Assembly: GCA_002349055.1 (NCBI GenBank)
Contig: DECD01000027.1
Coordinates: 56,960-74,634 of the forward strand
DNA length: 17,675 bases
Reading direction: 5' to 3'
Source: Bacteroidales bacterium UBA2939
Lineage (GTDB): Bacteria > Bacteroidota > Bacteroidia > Bacteroidales > P3
Position 1 is the stretch's first letter, and every line of letters begins with the position of its first letter. Of this stretch, positions 1 to 5,591 are shown piece after piece. The position numbers were made by a program, and so were the translations under genes. Under the pieces are notes generated by a model, which was not told the DNA's origin, searched no databases, and saw only the letters and a list, made by a program, of their open reading frames with translations.

Positions 1-896
1 CGCCCGAAGGGCTGGTGGCCATCTACAAGGCGCTGGGCGTGGAGGCCACAGGCAAGGTGGCGGTGAAAATCTCCACCGGCGAGGGGAGCAACCCCAACTA
101 CCTGAAGCCCGAGCTCATCAAGGACCTCGTAATGCTCGTCGACGGCACCATCGTGGAGTGCAACACCGCCTACGGCAGCGGCTCCGGCAACGAGCAGGAC
201 GAGCGCAACCGCACGGCCAACCACTGGAAGGTCATCGAGCGTCACGGTTTCACACCGCTCTTCAAGGTCGACATCATGGACGAGGAAGGAGAGATACGCA
301 TCCCCGTGGTCGATACCACACATTTGAAGTACGACATCGTGGGCGGCCATATCGCCAACTACGACTTCATGATTGCCCTCAACCACTTCAAGGGTCACCC
401 CATGGGCGGCTACGGCGGAGCGCTAAAGAACCTCAGCATCGGCTGCGCTAGCGCCAACGGCAAGGCCTATATCCACTCGGCTGGCAAGATGGAGGTGCTC
501 GATATGGCCAAGCTGTGGACACCCGAGTTCATCGGCGACCAGGACGGCTTCCTCGAGAGTATGGCTGCCGCCGCTCAAGGTGTGGTCAACTACTTCCAGC
601 AGAAGAAGGGCATCATCTACATCAGCGTGATGAACAACATGAGCATCGACTGCGACTGCGTGGACCATCCCGAGCCGGTGAAGCTCGCCGACTACGGCAT
701 CCTGGCCTCCACCGACCCTGTGGCCCTCGACCAAGCCTGCGTCGATATCATCAACAATATGCAGGTGACTGACGGGAACGACCCCACTGACCTTATCTCG
801 CGCATCGACAAGCAGCACGGCACCCACACCATCGACCACGCCGAGAAGATCGGCCTCGGGACGAAGAAGTACACCCTTGTCTGTATCGACAAATAG
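1..896 (+). CDS. DUF362 domain protein, C-terminal part (5' end outside window)
   Basis: The reading frame is open from the first bases of the window (PEGLVAIYKALGV...), so the true start lies upstream; a GTG at 15 is in frame but sits inside the conserved region and is unlikely to be the start. The protein matches the DUF362 family (PF04015) by pattern: 'VKISTGEGSNPNYLKPELIK' near the front, 'YDFMIALNHFKGHPMGGYGG' in the middle and 'YGILASTDPVALDQACVDII' towards the end. Family members are often fused to ferredoxin-type 4Fe-4S domains, but no CxxCxxC cluster motif is present in the visible part. The biochemical role of the family is not established. The stop (TAG) is followed after 15 bases by the remnant of a PhzF-like gene in the same orientation, suggesting they once formed a transcription unit. 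Confidence 0.85.
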   Translation, partial: PEGLVAIYKALGVEATGKVAVKISTGEGSNPNYLKPELIKDLVMLVDGTIVECNTAYGSGSGNEQDERNRTANHWKVIERHGFTPLFKVDIMDEEGEIRIPVVDTTHLKYDIVGGHIANYDFMIALNHFKGHPMGGYGGALKNLSIGCASANGKAYIHSAGKMEVLDMAKLWTPEFIGDQDGFLESMAAAAQGVVNYFQQKKGIIYISVMNNMSIDCDCVDHPEPVKLADYGILASTDPVALDQACVDIINNMQVTDGNDPTDLISRIDKQHGTHTIDHAEKIGLGTKKYTLVCIDK

Positions 897-911
897 GACA
901 CCTACATAATC

Positions 912-1072
912 ATGAGATACTTTAACGTCGACGCTTTCACCGACCGACCGTTTGGGGGCAAGCCAGCGGGAGTGGTACTGATGAGAGGGATGCCTTCCGC
1001 GGTGTGCCGGAGGAGTCGGCCGACGGCACAGTATACGTTCTGGCCTCAGGGGAATTGAGAATTAAGAATTGA
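912..1072 (+). pseudogene. PhzF-family isomerase remnant, internally deleted
   Basis: An ATG at 912 opens a frame that begins MRYFNVDAFTDRPFGGKPAG, which is a typical N-terminus of PhzF-family (phenazine biosynthesis-like) isomerases, normally about 260-300 residues long. The match stops after about 24 residues and the frame closes at 1056-1058 after only 48 codons. In another frame just downstream, the bases from about 1000 to 1072 read GVPEESADGTVYVLASGEL, which resembles the final strand of PhzF proteins. The simplest reading is loss of the central part of the gene with an out-of-frame join. The N-terminal identification is fairly secure; the assignment of the C-terminal fragment is an inference. 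The remnant runs into a heptamer repeat array (1052-1079). Confidence 0.6.
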
Positions 1073-1079
1073 AAATTGA
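1052..1079. repeat. Heptamer tandem array 1 (GAATTGA type)
   Basis: Four consecutive 7-base units: GAATTGA, GAATTAA, GAATTGA, AAATTGA. The array lies between the PhzF remnant and the glutathione peroxidase start at 1093. Its TTG triplets provide a spurious in-frame upstream start (TTG at 1069) for the peroxidase. Confidence 0.85.
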
Positions 1080-1092
1080 AAAAAATATCCAC

Positions 1093-1725
1093 ATGAAGAA
1101 AACCACTTTAATAATTATCGCGGCCGCAATGATGATGGTTGGCTGCAAGCAGAAGACAGAGCCGGTGGTGGCTGATACGGACAACATTTACCAGTTCTCG
1201 GTACTCGACGGCAATCTCGACACTGTGAGCCTGGGCGACTATCAGGGCAAGGTGCTGCTGGTGGTGAACACGGCCACCCAATGCGGTTTCACCCCGCAGT
1301 ATGAGGAGTTGCAACAGCTCTACGAGAAGTATCACGGCCGCGGCTTCGAGGTGCTGGATTTCCCCTGCAACCAGTTTGGCGAACAGGCACCCGGCAGCTA
1401 CGACGAGATTCACGCCTTTTGCACAGGCACTTACTACATCACCTTCCCGCAGATGGCCAAGATTGAGGTCAACGGCGACAGCGCCCTGGCGCTTTATGTG
1501 TGGCTCAAGGAGCAGGCTCCCTTCGGCGGCTTCGACACCACCGACCGCATAGGAGCCTACCTCGACAAGATGTTCCGCGCCGAGGACAGCCTCTACGACC
1601 AGAACCCCGACATCAAGTGGAATTTTACCAAATTCCTCATCGGCCGCGACGGCAAGGTTGTCAAGCGCTTTGAGCCTACCGCCAAGATGGGCGAGATGGA
1701 GGCCGCCCTCTTGTCGGTGTTGTAG
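1093..1725 (+). CDS. Glutathione peroxidase-family lipoprotein
   Basis: This 210-residue protein is a thiol peroxidase of the glutathione peroxidase family, expected to reduce hydroperoxides using a thiol donor (usually thioredoxin in bacteria). The signature NTATQCGFTPQY carries the peroxidatic cysteine C64, where animal enzymes have selenocysteine. FPCNQFGEQAPG supplies Q94 and WNFTKFLIGRDGKV supplies W176 and N177 of the catalytic tetrad. Two further cysteines (C92, C110) are candidates for the resolving residue. The N-terminus is a lipoprotein signal ending MVGC (C18), so the enzyme probably sits on a membrane facing the periplasm. The ATG at 1093 was chosen because it starts MKKTTLII directly before the hydrophobic stretch; an in-frame TTG at 1069 falls inside a repeat array. 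The next gene encodes MsrA, another oxidative-damage enzyme. Confidence 0.92.
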   Translation: MKKTTLIIIAAAMMMVGCKQKTEPVVADTDNIYQFSVLDGNLDTVSLGDYQGKVLLVVNTATQCGFTPQYEELQQLYEKYHGRGFEVLDFPCNQFGEQAPGSYDEIHAFCTGTYYITFPQMAKIEVNGDSALALYVWLKEQAPFGGFDTTDRIGAYLDKMFRAEDSLYDQNPDIKWNFTKFLIGRDGKVVKRFEPTAKMGEMEAALLSVL

Positions 1726-1750
1726 TTCATCTCGCAATCATTCATACATC

Positions 1751-2326
1751 ATGAAACGCGTAGTAAGTATGACAAAGACGATATTCCTTGCTGGCGGATG
1801 CTTCTGGGGCACACAGCATTATCTGAAACAAATCAACGGCGTCCTCGAGACACAGACGGGCTTTGCCAATGGCAACACAGCCAGTCGCACACACAGCAAC
1901 AACGGTGCAGACATCGTGGAGCACCCCACCTACGAGCAGGTGTACACCGACCGCACGGGCTATGCCGAGACGGTGCGCGTGGTGTTCGACCCTGAGGTGT
2001 TGCCGCTGAAGAAGCTGGTGGAATTGTATTTCCTCTGCATCGAACCCACGTCGCTCAACCGGCAGGGCGAGGACGAGGGGACACGTTACCGCACAGGCAT
2101 TTATTATATCGACCCCGACGACCGCTATACCATCATGGATGTGTTTCGCGAGGTGCAGCACGGCTACAGTAGTCCTCTGACCGTGGAGGTGGAGCCTTTG
2201 GAGACCTTCGAGCCCGCCGACGCATACCATCAGGACTACCTCGACAAGCACCCCGACGGCTACTGCCATCTGCCTGAGGCTCTGTTTGAAATGGCGAGGA
2301 AGGCGAACAGGAAAGGTGAGAGGTGA
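1751..2326 (+). CDS. msrA: Peptide methionine sulfoxide reductase MsrA
   Basis: MsrA reduces the S-epimer of methionine sulfoxide, free or in proteins, back to methionine. The 191-residue product has the catalytic motif GGCFWGTQHYL (C17), followed by EHPTYEQVYTDRTGYAE, LNRQGEDEGTRYRTGIYY and the late YHQDYLDKHPDGYCHL, all in the family order. There is no MsrB domain fused. No signal peptide is visible, so it is probably cytoplasmic. ATG at 1751 gives a short extra MKRVVS; an ATG at 1769 (MTKTIFLAGG) is equally possible and neither has a clear ribosome binding site. The last codons and the stop (TGA 2324-2326) lie inside heptamer array 2, so the C-terminal tail (RKANRKGER) is partly repeat-encoded. 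It lies 25 bases after the glutathione peroxidase gene and probably shares its transcript. Confidence 0.95.
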   Translation: MKRVVSMTKTIFLAGGCFWGTQHYLKQINGVLETQTGFANGNTASRTHSNNGADIVEHPTYEQVYTDRTGYAETVRVVFDPEVLPLKKLVELYFLCIEPTSLNRQGEDEGTRYRTGIYYIDPDDRYTIMDVFREVQHGYSSPLTVEVEPLETFEPADAYHQDYLDKHPDGYCHLPEALFEMARKANRKGER

Positions 2327-2340
2327 GAGGAAAAAGGTGA
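2313..2340. repeat. Heptamer tandem array 2 (AAGGTGA type), over the msrA stop
   Basis: Four 7-base units: AAGGTGA, GAGGTGA, GAGGAAA, AAGGTGA. The second unit supplies the TGA stop of msrA, so the array is half coding and half intergenic. Confidence 0.8.
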
Positions 2341-2347
2341 AAGTTTT

Positions 2348-2379
2348 TTCTGACATGTGAAAAAAAGTGCGTATCTTTG
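2348..2379 (+). promoter_or_regulatory. Promoter for tRNA-Leu
   Basis: TATCTTTG at 2372-2379 fits the Bacteroidetes -7 consensus TAnnTTTG and lies 18 bases before the tRNA. A weak -33-like TTCTG is at 2348-2352, 19 bases upstream. The -7 match is good and the -33 match is poor. Confidence 0.6.
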
Positions 2380-2397
2380 CACGCGTTTTTCGACCAT

Positions 2398-2479
2398 GCG
2401 GATATGGCGTAATTGGTAGCCGCGCAAGACTTAGGATCTTGTTCCGAAAGGAGTGGGGGTTCGAGCCCCCCTATCCGCA
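2398..2479 (+). tRNA. tRNA-Leu (anticodon TAG)
   Basis: The acceptor stem GCGGATA (2398-2404) pairs perfectly with TATCCGC (2472-2478), with A as discriminator at 2479. The anticodon stem CAAGA/TCTTG encloses the loop CTTAGGA, giving anticodon TAG (reads CUA and other CUN codons). A type II variable arm (around TTCCGAAAGGAGTG) and a strong T-arm (GGGGG TTCGAGC CCCCC) complete the leucine-type structure. CCA is not encoded. Confidence 0.95.
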
Positions 2480-2482
2480 CGA

Positions 2483-2514
2483 GAATTGAAAACTGAAAAT
2501 TGAAAATTGAAAAT
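2483..2514. repeat. Heptamer tandem array 3 (AAATTGA type)
   Basis: Units GAATTGA, AAACTGA, AAATTGA, AAATTGA and a partial AAAT follow the tRNA-Leu by three bases and run into the start region of the next gene. The TTG at 2500 that could start that gene is part of the array. Confidence 0.85.
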
Positions 2515-3804
2515 CATAGCACCTGGTTGGGGTCGCGCTGGAAAAGCGCACTAATGGTGCTATGTTCTCTTTTTTTCATCGCGCACGCGCAGGCGAGTTA
2601 TATATTGCTGCCGATGGACGAGGTGCAGAAGAACCACCTGAAGGCCTACGGGGTGGCGTACTGGAGTCTGCAACGCGAGGTGGAGGTGACGTGGCTGCTG
2701 AACTACCGCGGCGGGAGCTTCATGATGAAGTATGCCGACGCCATCGAGCGCGAGTGCAAGCTGAGGGGCGTGACATGCGAGGTGATTGCCGACGGGCAGA
2801 GCAGCGCCATCCTGAGCCACATTGCCGACCCTGGGGTGAACATGGATGCAGTGAAATTGCAGAAAGCTCCCAAGATTGCCGTCTACTCGCCCAAGAACAA
2901 GCTGCCGTGGGACGACGCGGTGACGCTAGTGCTGACCTACGCCGAGATTCCCTACGACGTGGTGTATGACGAGGAGGTGATGGGCGGGGTGCTGCCGACC
3001 TACGACTGGCTGCACCTGCACCACGAGGACTTCACGGGGCAGTATGGCAAGTTCTGGGCCAACTACCGCAGCCAGCAGTGGTACATCGAGGATGTGCGCC
3101 TGCAAGAGGAGATGGCCCACAAGCTGGGCTTCAGCAAGGTGAGCCTGCTGAAGCTGGCGGTGGCGAAGAAGATACGCGACTTCGTGATGGGCGGCGGCTT
3201 TTTGTTCGCCATGTGCTCGGCACCCGACAGCTACGACGTGGCGCTGGCCGCCGAGGGGGTGGACATCTGCGACGTGATGTTCGACGGCGACCCGATGCAA
3301 CCCAACGCCCAGGAGCTGCTGGACTACAGCAAATGTTTTGCCTTCAAGGATTTCCGCATCAGCCGCAATCCTTCGGAATACGAAATCTCGACCATCGACA
3401 TCGACGACCGAAGCCGCCAGCGGATGGTGAACGAGAAAAACGACTTCTTCGTGCTGTTCGACTTCTCGGCCAAGTGGGACTGGATCCCCACCATGCTGAC
3501 GCAAAACCACACGCGGGTGGTGCACGGCTTCATGGGGCAGACGACGGCTTTCCGCCGCGAGCTGGTGAAGACGAGCTGCGTGGTTCTGGGCGACAACAAG
3601 GAGCTGGGCGAGGTGCGCTACCTGCACGGCGACTACGGCAAGGGGACGTGGACTTTCCTTGGCGGGCACGACCCCGAGGACTACCGCCACTTCATCGGCG
3701 ACCCGCCGACGGACCTCTCGCTCTACCCCAACTCGCCAGGATACAGACTGATATTGAACAACATACTTTTTCCTGCAGCGAAGAAAGAAAAACATAAAAC
3801 TTGA
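2500..3804 (+). CDS. Secreted Bacteroidetes protein, commonly named 'asparagine synthetase B'
   Basis: The product (up to 434 residues) belongs to a conserved Bacteroidetes family that databases often label asparagine synthetase B. I recognise it by the mature N-terminus ASYILLPMDEVQKNHLKAYG, the segment KAPKIAVYSPKNKLPWDDAV, the LPTYDWLHLHHEDFTGQYGK block, GGGFLFAMCSAPDSYDVALA and the C-terminal FLGGHDPEDYRHFIGDPPTD. It has no N-terminal Cys2 glutaminase and no visible ATP-pyrophosphatase signature, so the name is probably wrong; the GGGFLFAMCSAPDS patch instead recalls class I amidotransferase-like or ThuA-like folds. A signal peptide (ALMVLCSLFFIAHAQA) indicates export. The start is uncertain: TTG at 2500 lies in a repeat array, and TTG at 2527 would give a normal-length signal peptide. 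Function unknown. Confidence 0.8.
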   Translation: MKIENHSTWLGSRWKSALMVLCSLFFIAHAQASYILLPMDEVQKNHLKAYGVAYWSLQREVEVTWLLNYRGGSFMMKYADAIERECKLRGVTCEVIADGQSSAILSHIADPGVNMDAVKLQKAPKIAVYSPKNKLPWDDAVTLVLTYAEIPYDVVYDEEVMGGVLPTYDWLHLHHEDFTGQYGKFWANYRSQQWYIEDVRLQEEMAHKLGFSKVSLLKLAVAKKIRDFVMGGGFLFAMCSAPDSYDVALAAEGVDICDVMFDGDPMQPNAQELLDYSKCFAFKDFRISRNPSEYEISTIDIDDRSRQRMVNEKNDFFVLFDFSAKWDWIPTMLTQNHTRVVHGFMGQTTAFRRELVKTSCVVLGDNKELGEVRYLHGDYGKGTWTFLGGHDPEDYRHFIGDPPTDLSLYPNSPGYRLILNNILFPAAKKEKHKT

Positions 3805-3805
3805 C

Positions 3806-3838
3806 AAGGTGAAAGGTGAAAGGTGAGAGGTGAAAGGT
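3806..3838. repeat. Heptamer tandem array 4 (AAGGTGA type), left arm of inverted pair
   Basis: AAGGTGA three times, then GAGGTGA and a partial AAGGT. It starts one base after the stop of the preceding gene. Its reverse complement recurs at 4261-4293 with only two mismatches over 33 bases, enclosing the four-helix-bundle gene. Confidence 0.9.
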
Positions 3839-3863
3839 TTAAAATAACTTAATAAGTCTACAT

Positions 3864-4217
3864 ATGAGCAGGAGTATATTACAAGATAAAAGCCTATTGT
3901 TTGCAGTACGTTGTGTGAATTTGTATCGCTATTTGACAAACGAAAAGAAAGAGTTTGTGTTAAGCAAACAAATGATGAGAAGCGGGACCAGCATCGGAGC
4001 AAATATTGCCGAGAGCAGGAATGCCCAAAGCGATGCCGATTTTATAAGCAAACTATCCATCGCCTTAAAAGAGGCTGACGAGACCGCCTATTGGTTTGAA
4101 CTACTGAAAATGACCGAGTTTATATCGGAAGAAGAATACAATTCAATCAACAACGACTTGGGAGAACTTGTAGCAATGCTTGTAACAACATTGAAAACTA
4201 AAAAAAATCAGATATGA
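3864..4217 (+). CDS. Four-helix bundle protein (S23/IVS-encoded protein family)
   Basis: This 117-residue protein fits the small four-helix-bundle family first known from ORFs inside intervening sequences of 23S rRNA genes. Characteristic parts are LSKQMMRSGTSIGANIAES at about residues 34-52, DFISKLSIALKEADETAYWF and a long terminal helix. Members occur both inside rRNA and as free-standing genes, and their role is unknown. The gene is markedly AT-richer than its neighbours and uses different codons, suggesting recent transfer. It is bracketed by an inverted pair of heptamer arrays (3806-3838 and 4261-4293). Its stop overlaps the next start as ATGA (4214-4217), implying translational coupling with the propeller gene. 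Confidence 0.88.
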   Translation: MSRSILQDKSLLFAVRCVNLYRYLTNEKKEFVLSKQMMRSGTSIGANIAESRNAQSDADFISKLSIALKEADETAYWFELLKMTEFISEEEYNSINNDLGELVAMLVTTLKTKKNQI

Positions 4218-5542
4218 GAAAAATGTCTGTTATATTGAGAGCTGTGATTGCGTTAGCCATACCTTTCACCTTTCACCTCTCACCTTTCACCTTGCAGGCT
4301 CAGGACAACGGCACGTGGGCGGTCTATGACACGCGCAACAGCGACATCTGCGGCAACAACATCTCGGCCCTTGCCGCCGACAGCAAGGGCGTGTGGGCCG
4401 GCACCTACCAGGGTCTCTGCCGCCTCATTGGTCCGGCATGGATGGACTACGCGATGTTCAACGAGAAGCTGAAAGACCAATCGGTGAACTGCCTGATGAT
4501 TGACGCCCGCGGCGTGCTGTGGATTGGCACTGACGACTACGGCGTCATCGAGTGGGACGGCACCAACTGGACCGAATACACCGACATCACGCGCAAGCTG
4601 AAGATGAAGTTCGTCAAGGAGATAGTCATCGACCAGGACGGCGTGACGTGGATTGGTGTGACGCTGGGCGGCCTGGTGACCTACGACGGCAGCAACTGGG
4701 AGAAATACACGCCCGACGACTGTGGCCTGTTGAGCGACTTCGTGCTCGACATAGCCATCGACCGCGCCAACCGCAAGTGGATTACCACCAACGCCGGCGT
4801 GAGCGTCTTCAACGGCCAGCGCTGGACGGGCTACACCACCGCCAACTCGGGCCTGCCCGACAACATCGTGCCCGCCATAGCCATCGACAAGAACAATGTG
4901 AAGTGGTTCGGCACCCTGGGCGGCCTGGCCCGCTACGACGGCCAGAAGTGGAAGGTGTGGACCCCGAGCAACAGCCCGTTGCCCAGCGAGCAGGTGAACG
5001 ACATAGCCATTGACGAGAACGGTCTGCTGTGGATAGCCACCAACAAAGGCGCGGCGGTGTTTGACGGCGTGGACAACTGGGTAACCTTCACCTCGCGCAA
5101 CAGCCAGATTCCCGAGGGCAACATCTACAAGGTGGCCGTTGCCGGCAACGGCACCGTGTGGTTCGGCAACGACGCCAAAGGCCTGGCCAAACTCAGCGGC
5201 TTCCAGATGCCCGGCAAAGAGGTGGCCAGCAACGACGCCCCCGCCCCTGCCCCCACCAGCAAAGACAACAACAAACGCGGCAGCAGCGAGCGTGACAACC
5301 CCGGCCCCGGCGACGAGAACGTGCGCATCAACCCCCACCTGGAGGACGGCTACATCACCATCTCCATCGAGAGCGCCTCGGCCACCATCACCTTCACCAA
5401 CAAGAGCGGCAAGGTGGTGAAGACGGTGGAGGGCTACACCAACAACCAGCGCATCAAAATCAGCCGTCTGCCCAAGGGCATGTACATTGTGGGCGTGAAG
5501 ACCGTGCGCGGCGAGAAGAAAATCAAGTTCAACCTGAAATAA
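4214..5542 (+). CDS. Secreted beta-propeller protein with T9SS-like C-terminal domain
   Basis: The 442-residue product has a signal peptide followed by repeated ~45-residue propeller blades resembling the two-component-regulator propeller (PF07494). Each has the form 'IAIDxxNxxWxGTxxGlaxyDGxxWxxYTxxNSgLP', for example around 4750-5060. There is no transmembrane or kinase part, so it is a free propeller and not a sensor kinase. A Pro/Ala/Asn/Ser-rich linker (about residues 335-370) leads to a beta-sandwich tail ending LPKGMYIVGVKTVRGEKKIK, typical of type A T9SS sorting domains. Expected location: outer surface or secreted. The end of the signal peptide, IPFTFHLSPFTLQAQ (residues 16-30), is encoded by heptamer array 5. 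ATG at 4214 overlaps the upstream stop; ATG at 4223 is an alternative. Ligand unknown. Confidence 0.85.
   Translation: MRKMSVILRAVIALAIPFTFHLSPFTLQAQDNGTWAVYDTRNSDICGNNISALAADSKGVWAGTYQGLCRLIGPAWMDYAMFNEKLKDQSVNCLMIDARGVLWIGTDDYGVIEWDGTNWTEYTDITRKLKMKFVKEIVIDQDGVTWIGVTLGGLVTYDGSNWEKYTPDDCGLLSDFVLDIAIDRANRKWITTNAGVSVFNGQRWTGYTTANSGLPDNIVPAIAIDKNNVKWFGTLGGLARYDGQKWKVWTPSNSPLPSEQVNDIAIDENGLLWIATNKGAAVFDGVDNWVTFTSRNSQIPEGNIYKVAVAGNGTVWFGNDAKGLAKLSGFQMPGKEVASNDAPAPAPTSKDNNKRGSSERDNPGPGDENVRINPHLEDGYITISIESASATITFTNKSGKVVKTVEGYTNNQRIKISRLPKGMYIVGVKTVRGEKKIKFNLK
4261..4293. repeat. Heptamer tandem array 5 (ACCTTTC), inside a signal peptide
   Basis: Units ACCTTTC, ACCTTTC, ACCTCTC, ACCTTTC and partial ACCTT. 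It is the inverse of array 4 and is read in frame as part of the propeller protein's signal peptide (residues 16-27). Removing one unit would shift translation into a frame that stops at 4470-4472. Confidence 0.9.
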
Positions 5543-5570
5543 GGTTTACGGTTTAAGGTTTACAGTTTAC
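5543..5570. repeat. Heptamer tandem array 6 (GGTTTAC type)
   Basis: Units GGTTTAC, GGTTTAA, GGTTTAC and AGTTTAC start on the base after the TAA stop of the propeller gene and occupy most of the gap before dsbD. Confidence 0.8.
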
Positions 5571-5591
5571 AGATAAAAGATTATAAAGATT

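Noticed and set aside
423..839. Long minus-strand open frames over the DUF362 gene and over other GC-rich genes (for example 4280-5338, 8127-9314, and plus-strand 10266-11723)
   Set aside because: They are antisense or shifted shadows of clear genes in GC-rich DNA, with Val/His/Gly- or Arg-rich translations and no recognisable motifs.
1052..2514. CRISPR-like array made of the heptamer repeats
   Set aside because: The repeats are 7 bases long and directly abutting, with no spacers and no cas genes nearby.
2926..4002. Minus-strand open frame of 358 codons across the 'asparagine synthetase B' gene and the four-helix-bundle gene
   Set aside because: It crosses two well-supported plus-strand genes, starts in repeat DNA and has shadow-like composition.
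4214..5542. Hybrid two-component sensor
   Set aside because: The propeller blades resemble those of hybrid sensors, but there is no transmembrane helix after them and no kinase or receiver domain; the protein ends in a T9SS-like tail.
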